A DNA stretch of 64,000 nt from Bacteroides luti (lineage in GTDB: Bacteria > Bacteroidota > Bacteroidia > Bacteroidales > Bacteroidaceae): NCBI RefSeq assembly GCF_900128905.1, contig NZ_FQTV01000001.1:248001-312000 (forward strand), written 5' to 3'. Below are positions 15,799 to 25,674 of the stretch, piece by piece. How positions within the stretch are numbered: the first letter of the stretch is position 1; every line of letters starts with the position of its first letter. The notes under the pieces are model-generated. The model saw only the letters and a program-made list of their open reading frames with translations. It was not told the DNA's origin and did not search any database. A program made the position numbers and the translations under genes.

Positions 15799-16842
15799 TT
15801 AACGAGAAACACGACCTGAACCGTCACCTTTCATTAAGTTTTCTACTTCAGAAACAGTTACAAGGTTAAAGTCACCATAAATTGTATGTTTAAGACAAGA
15901 TGCAGCAACTGCAAATTCCAAAGCTTTCTGATCATCGTTTGGATAAGAAATCAAACCGTAGACAAGACCACCCATGAATGAGTCACCACCACCTACACGG
16001 TCAACAATGTGAGTAATGTCATATCTTTTAGATTGTTTCAATGATCCATCAGAGTAAAGAACACCACCCCAAGTATTGTGGTTAGCGTTGATAGAACCAC
16101 GAAGAGTGATAATTACTTTCTTAGCACGTGGGAATTTAGCCATCATCTGAGTACATACTGATTCAAATTCAGCAGCATTAACTTCACCGTGAGTCGCAGC
16201 AACATCAAATCCTTCAGGTTTAACACCAAATACTTTTTCGCAATCTTCTTCATTACCAAGAATTACATCACAACCTTCAACTAATGCAGGCATAACTTCT
16301 GCAGCAGTTTTACCATACTTCCAAAGGTTTTTACGGTAGTTAAGGTCGGTAGAAACAGTTACACCCATTTCATTAGCAACTTTGATAGCTTCAAGACAAG
16401 CATCAGCAGCACCTTGTGATAAAGCTGGAGTAATACCAGTCCAGTGGAACCATTGAGCATCTTTGAATACTTCTTTCCAGTTAATCATGCCTGGCTGAAT
16501 AGTTGATATTGAGGAGTTTGCGCGGTCATAAACTACTTTTGAAGCACGAGCTACAGCACCTGTTTCAAGGAAATAAATACCTACACGATCACCACCGAAG
16601 ATAATTTCTTTAGTTCCAACGTTGTGAGAACGTAAGTCCATAATGCAAGATTCTGCGATGTCATTTTTAGGTAGGCGAGTCACAAATTCAGTTTCCAAGC
16701 CATAGTTTGCCAAAGAGACTGCAACATTAGCTTCACCACCACCAAATGTAGCATTAAATTCCTTTGCTTGTGAAAATCTTAAATAACCAGGAGTTGCCAA
16801 ACGCAACATAATTTCCCCAAAAGTAACAACTTTCTTTCCCAT
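15799..16842 (-). CDS. kdgK: 2-dehydro-3-deoxygluconokinase (PfkB family)
   Basis: This 347-residue PfkB-type sugar kinase phosphorylates KDG to KDPG with ATP. It has the N-terminal GEIMLRLATPGYLRF start typical of KDG kinases, a substrate loop FGGGEANVAVSLANYG (33-48) and the PfkB signature DRVGGGDSF with catalytic Asp287. It is the first gene of a kdgK-eda operon divergent from the LacI regulator gene. The shared 250-base upstream region holds two LacI-type palindromes, so this operon is probably repressed by that regulator and induced by a uronate intermediate. Confidence 0.93.
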   Translation of the reverse strand: MGKKVVTFGEIMLRLATPGYLRFSQAKEFNATFGGGEANVAVSLANYGLETEFVTRLPKNDIAESCIMDLRSHNVGTKEIIFGGDRVGIYFLETGAVARASKVVYDRANSSISTIQPGMINWKEVFKDAQWFHWTGITPALSQGAADACLEAIKVANEMGVTVSTDLNYRKNLWKYGKTAAEVMPALVEGCDVILGNEEDCEKVFGVKPEGFDVAATHGEVNAAEFESVCTQMMAKFPRAKKVIITLRGSINANHNTWGGVLYSDGSLKQSKRYDITHIVDRVGGGDSFMGGLVYGLISYPNDDQKALEFAVAASCLKHTIYGDFNLVTVSEVENLMKGDGSGRVSR

Positions 16843-16972
16843 AATTCTATTTTCTATTTAAAATAAATGATTAGTATTTCTATGTTTCAATTTATAATAA
16901 TCTACGTTTGTTAAACCAATTGACTATAAATGAGTATATTAATAATAAATAATCAACCAAAACAGTCAACTC

Positions 16973-16984
16973 GTGTACGTGCAC
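16973..16984. promoter_or_regulatory. LacI-type operator, distal copy
   Basis: GTGTACGTGCAC is a near-palindrome with a central CG, the usual symmetry of LacI-family sites. It fits GTGTNCGNRCAC together with 17055-17066. It lies between the divergent kdgK and regulator genes. Confidence 0.5.
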
Positions 16985-16999
16985 AAAGATACGAATATT

Positions 17000-17030
17000 T
17001 TTGTAATTACAAAAATTGTTATATATTTGC
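17000..17030 (+). promoter_or_regulatory. Promoter of the LacI regulator and uxaA
   Basis: -33 TTTG (17000-17003), an 18-base spacer, then -7 TATATTTGC (17022-17030) is close to the Bacteroides sigma-ABfrA consensus. Transcription would start near 17036, which rules out the upstream in-frame ATG at 16930 and supports translation from 17098. Confidence 0.6.
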
Positions 17031-17054
17031 GATGAAAAAAAATAAATTATTATT

Positions 17055-17066
17055 GTGTTCGAACAC
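17055..17066. promoter_or_regulatory. LacI-type operator, proximal copy
   Basis: GTGTTCGAACAC is a perfect 12-bp palindrome with central CG, about 20 bases after the predicted transcription start. It is well placed to block transcription of the regulator/uxaA unit, and it forms a pair with the copy 82 bases upstream. Confidence 0.55.
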
Positions 17067-17097
17067 GAATAATCAATTGTTAAGAACAAAACAAGCT

Positions 17098-18168
17098 ATG
17101 GATGAACTGCCGGAAAGAATACGAATAAAAGACATAGCACGCTTAGCCGATGTGTCAGTTGGAACTGTTGATAGAGTAATCCATGGGAGAAGCGGTGTAT
17201 CTGAAAAAAGCAAAAAGCGGGTTGAAGAGATTCTAGAGCAATTAAACTATCAACCTAACATGTATGCTAGTGCTCTGGCCTCAAATAAAAAATACCTGTT
17301 TGTTAGTTTGCTTCCTCAGCATGTAGAAGGGGAATATTGGACTGCAGTAGAAAAAGGTATAACTGATGCGGTAGCTGCTTTTTCGGATTTTAATATTTCT
17401 ATAAAGATGTGCTACTATGATGCATATGATTATACATCATTCACATCTGCAGGAAATGCTATAATAGCTGAGCATCCTGATGGCGTAATAGTCTCTCCTA
17501 CTATACCTCAGATTACTCGCAATTTTACAGATCATCTAAATGAGTTTTCTATACCTTATATATTTATAGACTCAAATATTCCTGACCTGCATCCATTGGC
17601 TTTTTATGGACAAAACTCAGAAAGAAGTGGATATTTTGCAGCAAAGATGTTAATGCTAATGTCTGATAAAGCTGATGAAATAGTTATTTTCCGCCAAATT
17701 AAAGAAGGTATTATAGGATCAAATCAACAGGAAAACAGAGATAAAGGCTTTAGAATTTATATGAAAGAGCATTTCCCTTCTTGTCGTATTACTGAGCTTA
17801 ACCTTCATCCAAAGTATCCTATTGAAGATGAACAATTACTAGATGCTTATTTTGCTGAACATCCAGAGGTTACATGTGGAATAACATTCAATTCAAAAGT
17901 TCACATTATAGGCGAATATCTTGAGAAAAGAGGAATCAAGGAGTTTAATCTGGTAGGTTATGATTTACTGAAAAGAAACGTTACCTGTCTTAAAAATGGT
18001 TCTGTTTCTATGTTAATAGCTCAGCAACCTGAAATTCAGGGATATAATGGTATAAAAGCATTATGCGATCAATTGATATTTAAGAAAGAGATAAATTGCA
18101 TAAACTATATGCCAATAGATCTATTAACTGTAGAAACGGTAGACTTTTATCTTGATTTTCAAAAATAA
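17098..18168 (+). CDS. LacI-family transcriptional regulator of uronate catabolism
   Basis: This repressor of about 356 residues has an N-terminal LacI helix-turn-helix (IRIKDIARLADVSVGTVDRV, ~8-27, then the hinge region NYQPNMYASALAS) and a periplasmic-binding-protein-like sensor domain (~60-356). The frame opens at 16930, but the predicted promoter and the position of the HTH support the ATG at 17098. It is divergent from kdgK-eda and 21 bases upstream of uxaA, so it probably controls both transcripts through the GTGTNCGNRCAC palindromes. The effector is inferred to be a uronate intermediate such as KDG; this is not shown by sequence. Confidence 0.88.
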   Translation: MDELPERIRIKDIARLADVSVGTVDRVIHGRSGVSEKSKKRVEEILEQLNYQPNMYASALASNKKYLFVSLLPQHVEGEYWTAVEKGITDAVAAFSDFNISIKMCYYDAYDYTSFTSAGNAIIAEHPDGVIVSPTIPQITRNFTDHLNEFSIPYIFIDSNIPDLHPLAFYGQNSERSGYFAAKMLMLMSDKADEIVIFRQIKEGIIGSNQQENRDKGFRIYMKEHFPSCRITELNLHPKYPIEDEQLLDAYFAEHPEVTCGITFNSKVHIIGEYLEKRGIKEFNLVGYDLLKRNVTCLKNGSVSMLIAQQPEIQGYNGIKALCDQLIFKKEINCINYMPIDLLTVETVDFYLDFQK

Positions 18169-18189
18169 ACTTATCATAATAGAAAATAT

Positions 18190-19680
18190 ATGGAAACTAA
18201 GTATTTAAAAATTAATCCAGCAGATAACGTAGCTGTAGCTATCTTAAATTTGTCTGCAGGTGAAACCATTTCCGTAAATGGATTGGATATTAAACTAAAT
18301 GAAGATGTTCCAGCTGGTCACAAATTTGCTTTGAAAGACTTCGCTGTTGACGATCATATAGTCAAATATGGTTATGCTATTGGTCATGCTATAACTCCTA
18401 TCAAACAAGGTGACTGGGTAAACGAGAAGAAGATCAAGACAAACTTGTCTGGTTTACTTGAATATACATACAATCCAGCTCATGAAACTCTCGAGATTGC
18501 AAATAAAAACCTGACTTTCAAAGGTTACAAGCGTAAAAACGGTGATGTTGGTGTAAGAAATGAAATATGGATTATCCCAACAGTTGGTTGTGTAAATGGT
18601 ATCGTTAATCAATTGGCAGATCAACTACGTCGTGAAACTGAAGGAAAAGGAGTTGATGCTATTGTATCATTCCCACATAACTATGGTTGTTCTCAATTAG
18701 GCGATGACCACGAAAATACTCGTAAAATATTACGCGACATGGTTCTTCATCCAAATGCCGGTGCAGTATTTGTAGTAGGTTTGGGTTGTGAAAACAATCA
18801 GCTTCCTGCTTTCCGCGAATTCCTTGGCGAATATGATGCAGACCGTGTAGCATTCATGGAAACTCAGAAAGTCGGTGATGAATTTGAAGAAGGTATGGCT
18901 ATTCTTCGCGATCTTTATTCAAAAGCAAGCAAAGATGTACGTGTTGATGTTCCTCTTTCTGAATTACGTGTAGGATTAAAATGTGGTGGATCAGACGGAT
19001 TCTCAGGAATTACAGCTAATCCATTACTTGGTATGTTCTCTGACTTTTTGATTGCTCAAGGTGGTACATCGGTTCTTACCGAAGTTCCTGAAATGTTTGG
19101 TGCTGAGACAATCTTGATGAACCGTTGTGAGAACAAAGAATTATTTGAGCAGACAGTTCATTTGATTAACGATTTTAAGGATTACTTTATCCGTAATGAA
19201 CAACCAATTTATGAAAACCCATCTCCGGGAAATAAAGCTGGTGGTATTTCAACATTGGAAGAAAAGTCATTAGGCTGCACTCAAAAATGTGGAAAAAGTG
19301 TAGTTAAAGGTGTTATGAAATACGGAGAAAGAATTCAAACTAAAGGTTTGAACTTATTGAGCGCGCCAGGTAATGATCTTGTTGCAGCAACAACTCTTGC
19401 GGCATCAGGTTGTCATATGGTTCTTTTCACAACCGGACGCGGAACTCCATTTGGAACATTTGTACCAACCATGAAGATTTCAACAAATTCAAATCTGGCA
19501 AATAACAAACCAGGATGGATTGATTTTAATGCAGGGGTTATTTTGGAAAATGAACCAATGGAAAAAACTTGTGAAAGATTTACTGATTATATAATCAAAG
19601 TTGCAAGTGGTGAGCCTGTAAATAACGAAAAGAAAAACTATCGTGAAATTGCAATATTCAAAACTGGTGTAACTTTATAA
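18190..19680 (+). CDS. uxaA: Altronate dehydratase
   Basis: This 496-residue full-length UxaA-type enzyme dehydrates D-altronate to 2-dehydro-3-deoxy-D-gluconate, the substrate of KdgK. An N-terminal SAF-like domain (~1-90) with GHKFALKDF and VKYGYAIGHA is followed by the dehydratase core, containing TVGCVNGIVN, FPHNYGCSQLGDDHENT, LKCGGSDGFSGITANP and GRGTPFG motifs. The cysteine and histidine positions suit an iron-dependent site. It is co-transcribed with the upstream LacI gene. Uronate isomerase and oxidoreductase (uxaC/uxaB) are not in this window, so they must lie elsewhere. Confidence 0.93.
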   Translation: METKYLKINPADNVAVAILNLSAGETISVNGLDIKLNEDVPAGHKFALKDFAVDDHIVKYGYAIGHAITPIKQGDWVNEKKIKTNLSGLLEYTYNPAHETLEIANKNLTFKGYKRKNGDVGVRNEIWIIPTVGCVNGIVNQLADQLRRETEGKGVDAIVSFPHNYGCSQLGDDHENTRKILRDMVLHPNAGAVFVVGLGCENNQLPAFREFLGEYDADRVAFMETQKVGDEFEEGMAILRDLYSKASKDVRVDVPLSELRVGLKCGGSDGFSGITANPLLGMFSDFLIAQGGTSVLTEVPEMFGAETILMNRCENKELFEQTVHLINDFKDYFIRNEQPIYENPSPGNKAGGISTLEEKSLGCTQKCGKSVVKGVMKYGERIQTKGLNLLSAPGNDLVAATTLAASGCHMVLFTTGRGTPFGTFVPTMKISTNSNLANNKPGWIDFNAGVILENEPMEKTCERFTDYIIKVASGEPVNNEKKNYREIAIFKTGVTL

Positions 19681-19701
19681 GATATCAATAAAGTTTTTTA
19701 G

Positions 19702-19748
19702 GTCGGAGATGTAGTATAAATTGGTACTGCATCTCCGACTTTCTTTTT
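19702..19748 (+). terminator. Terminator after uxaA
   Basis: GTCGGAGATG (19702-19711) pairs with CATCTCCGAC (19730-19739), with further inner pairing, and is followed by a T-rich tract. It is a strong intrinsic terminator. Confidence 0.8.
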
Positions 19749-20247
19749 ATCTGTATTTGCTAATAAAACCTAATTCCAAATTAGAGATATTGAATATTAT
19801 TGTTTACAGTAAATATATAATTATGATAACCCTAAATTTATATTTTGCTAATATCTAGTAAGTTTCAGCAATACATCTTGAGAATTAAATTTTAAATATT
19901 AACCTTAATAATTGTCTATATTTAGGTGATTCTCTCTTCCTTAAATCATACTAATAATCATTCCTGATTTATATATTGAAACATTTCCGTCTATATATTA
20001 TTTAATTTTGTATAGTTTTAAATAATAAGTTTAATTAAATCTTCAAATTGTTATGAGAAGAGCACTGCACTCCTCTTATTTTATTAAATATCTTTCTATA
20101 CATATCATTGTTAGCTATGAATATATAACAAAATCAGGGTTCCATCTATAGCTTAATTTTATTATTTACACGATCAGACACAACTAGTATGCCTAAAATT
20201 CATGTGTCTACATAATATTTTGCACATACACTTTATATAAAACACAA
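19749..20247. other. AT-rich non-coding region before the C10 array
   Basis: About 500 bases without a supported ORF. Near its end an inverted repeat AGACACA (20176-20182) / TGTGTCT (20203-20209) lies just upstream of a -7-like TATTTTG (20216-20222), probably the promoter of the first protease gene. A short AAGAG/CTCTT hairpin lies near 20060-20080. Otherwise I see nothing. Confidence 0.4.
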
Positions 20248-22839
20248 ATGACTAAACTTTACGTGAATGTTTTTTTACTAAAAAAACTGATATTGATATT
20301 TATTTTTTCTTGTTCAATTTTGCCAGGTTTTGCTAAATCACGTACCAGTAATGAAGCTCTAATTATTGCTAGTAACTTTTCTCAGAAATCACAAGTCCTA
20401 ACTAAAACTATTGGTTTGCCAAATTCCACACTAACATTAGCTTACACTTGTAAAGATAGCATTGTTACACGTTCTTCAACCGAAAAAGCATACTATTACG
20501 TATTTAATATTGGCGATAATAATGGTTTTATAATCGTTTCTGGAGATGATAGAGCTAAAGACATTCTTGGATATTCTCATAATGGTAAATTCAATTCAGA
20601 TTCTTTGCCTACAAACTTTTCTGCATGGCTAAATTTCTATCAAAAGGAAATAAAAGCATTATTGAATCAACCTGAAGAATTAAGTTGTACCTCAAATGTT
20701 TTACTCAGTACAACTGATAATACCACTGCTAATAAAACAATATATGCAACATCTGTTACTCCACTTCTTGGAGGAATAAAATGGGATCAGGGAACTCCAT
20801 ACAATGAACTCTGTCCTACAATAAGTACAAAATCTACTGAAAGAACTGTTACTGGCTGCGTAGCCACTGCTATGGCTCAAGTAATGAGATATCATCAATG
20901 GCCCGTTACAGGTAAAGGATCTAATACATATACTCCGGATGGATATTTTCAAGCTCTTACAGTTGACTTTTCAAAAACAACATACGACTGGAAAAATATG
21001 ACAGAAACATATAGTAGCTTAAGTACTGCTACTAAAAAAAATGCTGTAGCCACGTTAATGTATCATTGTGGAGTAGCTGTGAATATGGATTATGGTTTTT
21101 CCAGCTCTGCTAGTCCGACTAATATGGCCAAAGCTTTAATAAAGTATTTTAACTACGATCCCAATATTCAGACTTATCACAGAGATTATTATAACAGATC
21201 AGAGTGGATGAATATGCTTAAAACAGAATTAAATGCTAAACGCCCTGTCCTTTATGCTGGAAATTCTACTGATATAGGACATCAATTTGTTTGTGATGGA
21301 TATGATAGCAATGATCTCTTTCATTTTAACTGGGGATGGAGTGGTGAATCTGATGGTTATTTTGAATTATCAGCACTAAATCCGTCTGTTCTTGGTATTG
21401 GTGGCGGAACCAGTGGAGGGTTTAATTCTGATCAGCTTTTTGTTATCGGAGTACAAAAACCTAATGAAGCATCGATTGCAGCACCTTATCAATTACATTT
21501 ATATTCACCACTAAAAATCTCTGCAAACTCAATAAGTCGTACAAATACTTTTTCAATTAATGCAGATATCTATAATATGGGAATAACAAATTTCAGTGGT
21601 TCTATTGGGCTGGCATTATTCAATGAAAATGGTTTTGTAAAACTGATTAAAAGTTATTCTGTATCGTCTCTTGATACATATAGTGGATGGTCTAATTTAG
21701 CATATTCTTCAAGCATACCAACTGATGTAATAAATGGCAACTATAAGCTTTATAGCGTATTTCTACCTTCCGGAAAAACAGAATGGCAAATAATGAGAGG
21801 AAAAGTAGGTACAGCCAATTACTTAAATGTAGCAGTTACTTCTTCAAATATAACGTTCAGTGTTCCAAACGTACTTCCAAACTTAACTCTGAACACCTTA
21901 TCTACTATAGGCAATCTTTATCAAAACAGCACTGGTCGATTTAACGTAAACCTTACAAATACTGGAGGTGAATATAATTCAAACTTAGTTATTTTATTAA
22001 AGTCTGCTGTTAACGACTCTATCTCTCAAGTAGTTTGTATGGATCCTGTAAATATTGGTACTGGTGAGACAAAAAGTCTCGACTTTATGGGAAATGTTAC
22101 ATTAACAGCAGGAAAATATTATTTATATGTAATGTATGATCCACAAAATGACAGATCAAATGCAGATACATTTAATAATATAGGTTCTTCTTTAATTGTA
22201 GAGATCTTGAATACTTCAATAGAGACGCCGGCTCTAACACTGACTTCTAAGATTTCATTTCCTGATCCATCTCAAGTAAATGGAAATGATGCAATTCTAA
22301 CTGCTCGCATTAAAAATAACGGAGGATATTTTGAGGATTATGTAGTAGCATTCGTATATCCTGTTAACAGTTATATTGCACTTTCATTTTTTGGATTTCA
22401 GAAAATTATTTTAGATAAAGATGAAGAAAAGACAATAACCCTCAGCGGGAATATTGGTCTTGAACCTGGATCGTATTTAACAGCACTGGCTTATAGTACT
22501 ACATTAGGAAATAGTTATTCATTTATGGATCCTAATGATTATAGTAAAATTGTTTTTACTATAACCGATAATGCTACTAAAGCTACAGATATAGAAAAAA
22601 CGGAAGAAGCAAAACCACATCTTTACCCTATCCCAGCAACAGATATTCTTTATCTAAAATCTGATGATGTTGTAAAAGCAATCAATATAACGGATCTTTC
22701 CGGAAAGTTGGTTTTAAAAATTAATCCTTTAAGAAATGGAGAAATTCCTATACCTATAAATACCCTCAAAGCAGGTGCATACATTCTTCAATCGATAACC
22801 GAAACAGAAGAAAAGGTGTGCAAATTTATAAAAAAATGA
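20248..22839 (+). CDS. C10 (streptopain-type) cysteine protease 1 with C-terminal sorting-like domain
   Basis: This 863-residue secreted protease has, in order: a signal peptide (~1-29, ending GFA); a Spi/propeptide-like inhibitor domain (~30-140, with FIIVSGDDRAKDILGYS); and a peptidase C10 domain (~165-400). The catalytic domain has Cys204 in TGCVATAMAQ, His345 in GHQFVCDGYD, Asn361 and the WGWSG motif (362-366). Three beta-sandwich modules (~405-535, 545-655, 660-780) follow, and a tail of ~75 residues that resembles the T9SS type A/Por_Secre_tail domain (LYPIPATDILYL ... GAYILQS ... KFIKK). The prodomain should hold it inactive until processed. It is the first of four paralogues and has its own terminator, so it is probably transcribed alone. 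Confidence 0.88.
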   Translation: MTKLYVNVFLLKKLILIFIFSCSILPGFAKSRTSNEALIIASNFSQKSQVLTKTIGLPNSTLTLAYTCKDSIVTRSSTEKAYYYVFNIGDNNGFIIVSGDDRAKDILGYSHNGKFNSDSLPTNFSAWLNFYQKEIKALLNQPEELSCTSNVLLSTTDNTTANKTIYATSVTPLLGGIKWDQGTPYNELCPTISTKSTERTVTGCVATAMAQVMRYHQWPVTGKGSNTYTPDGYFQALTVDFSKTTYDWKNMTETYSSLSTATKKNAVATLMYHCGVAVNMDYGFSSSASPTNMAKALIKYFNYDPNIQTYHRDYYNRSEWMNMLKTELNAKRPVLYAGNSTDIGHQFVCDGYDSNDLFHFNWGWSGESDGYFELSALNPSVLGIGGGTSGGFNSDQLFVIGVQKPNEASIAAPYQLHLYSPLKISANSISRTNTFSINADIYNMGITNFSGSIGLALFNENGFVKLIKSYSVSSLDTYSGWSNLAYSSSIPTDVINGNYKLYSVFLPSGKTEWQIMRGKVGTANYLNVAVTSSNITFSVPNVLPNLTLNTLSTIGNLYQNSTGRFNVNLTNTGGEYNSNLVILLKSAVNDSISQVVCMDPVNIGTGETKSLDFMGNVTLTAGKYYLYVMYDPQNDRSNADTFNNIGSSLIVEILNTSIETPALTLTSKISFPDPSQVNGNDAILTARIKNNGGYFEDYVVAFVYPVNSYIALSFFGFQKIILDKDEEKTITLSGNIGLEPGSYLTALAYSTTLGNSYSFMDPNDYSKIVFTITDNATKATDIEKTEEAKPHLYPIPATDILYLKSDDVVKAINITDLSGKLVLKINPLRNGEIPIPINTLKAGAYILQSITETEEKVCKFIKK

Positions 22840-22860
22840 TTTTTACAATATTTGTTAAAT

Positions 22861-22900
22861 AAAAAAGAGTATATGTATTTATTTGCCTATGCTCTTTTTT
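22861..22900 (+). terminator. Terminator after C10 protease 1
   Basis: AAAAAAGAG (22861-22869) pairs with CTCTTTTTT (22892-22900), with extra TATA/TATG pairing inside; the T tract is part of the 3' arm. The remaining 160 bases to the next gene show no clear promoter. Confidence 0.6.
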
Positions 22901-23061
22901 CTTATATTTACCACTGTTATAACATGATTATAAACTTTTATAACAAAAAGAAGTTGATTGTAATCTATTTCTAATACAAAATTTCAAAATCTAAATCTCA
23001 AGAAAGTTTAAGCAGATCTATTTTTATATAACTGCTGTGGATTATTTAACACAAATAACAA

Positions 23062-25611
23062 ATGAAAAAGGCACTACTACTTATAGGATTCCTATTATTC
23101 TTTGCAACAAAGATTCTGGCAATATCGCGGACTAGCAGTGAAGCATTAATAATAGCAAACTCTTTCTATCATAAAAAGCAGGTTTCAATAAAAATGATGT
23201 CTGCAGATTTATCGACTTTGAAATTAGCCTATACTTGTATCGATGGCATATCTACCAGATCAACTTCTGATAAAGCATATTATTATGTATTTAACAGAGG
23301 TGAGAATAATGGTTTTATTATTGTATCCGGAGATGATAGAGCAAAAGATATTTTAGGATATTCCGATAGCGGAAAGTTTGATATAAACTCTTTACCACCT
23401 AATTTTTCGGCCTGGCTTAACTTTTACAAAGATGAATTGAAGTATTTGATAGAGCAGCCAGAATCAACAAATACTTCTTCAGTTCAGCTAAGTGAGTCAA
23501 TCGGTACTGATGTTCGCCAGTCTACTTATTCAACTTCTGTAGCTCCATTATTAGGTGGAATTAAATGGGATCAAGGATCACCATACAATAATCTTTGTCC
23601 TATAATTAATGATTCAACATCCGAAAGAGCAGCAACCGGATGTGTTGCCACAGCAATGGCTCAGGTTATGAAATATTATAGCTGGCCTGTTAGTGGAACT
23701 GGGTCAAACACTTATACTCCTAATGGGTTTACTACATCTTTAAGCGTTGATTTTTCTAAAGCTACATACGACTGGGCAAATATGACTGATATATATAATA
23801 GTTCAAGCACCGCTATTCAAAAGGATGCTGTAGCTACACTAATGTATCATGCGGGAGTTTCAGTAAACATGATGTATGGAGAATATAGTTCTGCATCCTC
23901 TTTAAATATGGCTAAAGCTCTAATCGGATATTTTAATTATGATTCAAATATCCAAAGTTATTATAGAGATTATTATTCTAAACCAGAATGGGAAGGTCTG
24001 ATTAAGGCAGAATTAAATGCTGGTCGTCCGGTTTTTTATGCCGGATATTCAAAAGATACAGGACATCAGTTTGTGTGTGACGGATACGATAATAATGGGT
24101 TATTCCATTTTAATTGGGGATGGAGTGGAAGTTCAGATGGTTATTTTGAATTGTCTGTTCTAAATCCATCTTCCTTAGGAATTGGCGGAGGAACAAGTGG
24201 AGGATTTAATTATGATCAACTTATTGTTATTGGAGTTCAAAAGCCAAATGCATCATCCACAGTACATCCTTACCAGTTATACTTATATTCGCCATTTAAT
24301 AATATTCCGGCTTCAATAGACCGTACAAGCGCTTTTACTTTACCAATTAGAATAACAAATTTGGGCATAAATACATTTAATGGTAAGGTTGGATTAGCTT
24401 TATATAATGATAACGGATTTGTAAAGTTACTCAGCAGTCGTTCTTCATCGCTCGACACCTATTCTGGATATTATAATCCTTCTTATGCAACCAATATTAC
24501 TGTCCCTTCTGATGTTGTTAATGGTAATTACATGCTCTACAGTGTATTTCAGCCAACCGATGATTCTGACTGGCAGATTATGAGAGGAAAAGTAGGAACA
24601 CCCAATTATATAAATGTAAATGTAGCGTCAACTAATATTTTATTTTCAGTTCCAGATATTCGACCTAAACTAGCCTTAAATTCATTAACGGTTAATGGAA
24701 ACTTATATCAAAACAAAACAGGCAAATTCAATGTAAGTATAGCAAATAATGGAGGAGAATATAATTCATCATTAATTCTTTATTTAAAATCGGCAGAGGA
24801 TAATGCAACAGAACAATATGTTTCTAATGATCCAATAAATATTGCATCAGGCAGTACTAAGAGTTTTGATATTACTGGAAATATTAAATTAGTTCCCGGA
24901 AAATACTATTTATATGTGATGTATGATTATTATAATAATCGCGCATCACAGAGTTATGTAACTCTTGGCGATTCTATAGCTGTTACGGTTTTACCGGAAC
25001 CTGGAAACCCAATTCTTACACTAACATCTAAAGTATCTTTCCCGGACTCTAACAAAGTTAATAAAAACAATGCAGTACTTACGGCCAAAATAAAGAACAT
25101 CGGAGGATACTTTAATAACCATGTAATAGCATTTGTATATCCTTCAACAGCTGGAAACTCGCTTACTTATTACGGATATCAGACCTTAGTTTTAGATACA
25201 GATGAAGAAAAGGAAGTAACATTCAGTGGCAATATAGATTTAGACCTTGGTTCATATTTAACAGCTGTAACATATTGGGATACAACAATAAATGATTGGA
25301 ATCTTATTACTCCGAGAGATAATTCTGTCTTAGCGTTTACTCTTGTGGATAGTAGTACTGATATTGAAAGAAATTCATCTTCTAAATTGCTTATCTATCC
25401 AAATCCTGTAGTAGATAACTTATTTCTGCAATCTGAAAAGATTATAAAAATAATCAGGATTATGGATATTTCCGGAAAACAAATATTATTTTTGAGACCA
25501 GAGAAGAGTGGATTGATTTCAGTTTCTGTAAACGGACTAAGTTCTGGAACTTATGTTCTTCAATGTGAATCTGAAACAGGTATTGAGGTTTGCAAATTTA
25601 TTAAAAGGTAG
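23062..25611 (+). CDS. C10 cysteine protease 2 with C-terminal sorting-like domain
   Basis: This 849-residue paralogue has the same layout as protease 1: signal peptide (~1-20, ILA), inhibitor-like prodomain (~21-130), and C10 catalytic domain with Cys194 (TGCVATAMAQ), His335 (GHQFVCDGYD) and Asn351-Trp352 (HFNWGWSG). Three beta-sandwich modules and a T9SS type A-like tail follow (IYPNPVVDNLFLQSEK near 780, ending KFIKR). All catalytic residues are present, so it should be active after prodomain removal. The gap of 63 bases to the next paralogue has no clear terminator, so genes 2 and 3 and the following lipoprotein may be one operon. Confidence 0.88.
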   Translation: MKKALLLIGFLLFFATKILAISRTSSEALIIANSFYHKKQVSIKMMSADLSTLKLAYTCIDGISTRSTSDKAYYYVFNRGENNGFIIVSGDDRAKDILGYSDSGKFDINSLPPNFSAWLNFYKDELKYLIEQPESTNTSSVQLSESIGTDVRQSTYSTSVAPLLGGIKWDQGSPYNNLCPIINDSTSERAATGCVATAMAQVMKYYSWPVSGTGSNTYTPNGFTTSLSVDFSKATYDWANMTDIYNSSSTAIQKDAVATLMYHAGVSVNMMYGEYSSASSLNMAKALIGYFNYDSNIQSYYRDYYSKPEWEGLIKAELNAGRPVFYAGYSKDTGHQFVCDGYDNNGLFHFNWGWSGSSDGYFELSVLNPSSLGIGGGTSGGFNYDQLIVIGVQKPNASSTVHPYQLYLYSPFNNIPASIDRTSAFTLPIRITNLGINTFNGKVGLALYNDNGFVKLLSSRSSSLDTYSGYYNPSYATNITVPSDVVNGNYMLYSVFQPTDDSDWQIMRGKVGTPNYINVNVASTNILFSVPDIRPKLALNSLTVNGNLYQNKTGKFNVSIANNGGEYNSSLILYLKSAEDNATEQYVSNDPINIASGSTKSFDITGNIKLVPGKYYLYVMYDYYNNRASQSYVTLGDSIAVTVLPEPGNPILTLTSKVSFPDSNKVNKNNAVLTAKIKNIGGYFNNHVIAFVYPSTAGNSLTYYGYQTLVLDTDEEKEVTFSGNIDLDLGSYLTAVTYWDTTINDWNLITPRDNSVLAFTLVDSSTDIERNSSSKLLIYPNPVVDNLFLQSEKIIKIIRIMDISGKQILFLRPEKSGLISVSVNGLSSGTYVLQCESETGIEVCKFIKR

Positions 25612-25620
25612 AATCAATGT

Positions 25621-25636
25621 ATATGTTTAAACATAT
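25621..25636. repeat. 16-bp perfect palindrome between C10 genes 2 and 3
   Basis: ATATGTTTAAACATAT is fully self-complementary and sits in the 63-base gap. It could be an operator or a weak hairpin; no T tract follows. Confidence 0.35.
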
Positions 25637-25674
25637 TGCTATATTCTATTTGTACAGCTAAAATTTTATAAGAA

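Noticed and set aside
16930-17097. 56-residue N-terminal extension of the LacI regulator
   Set aside because: It overlaps the predicted promoter and both operator palindromes and has no family match; the HTH begins right after the ATG at 17098.
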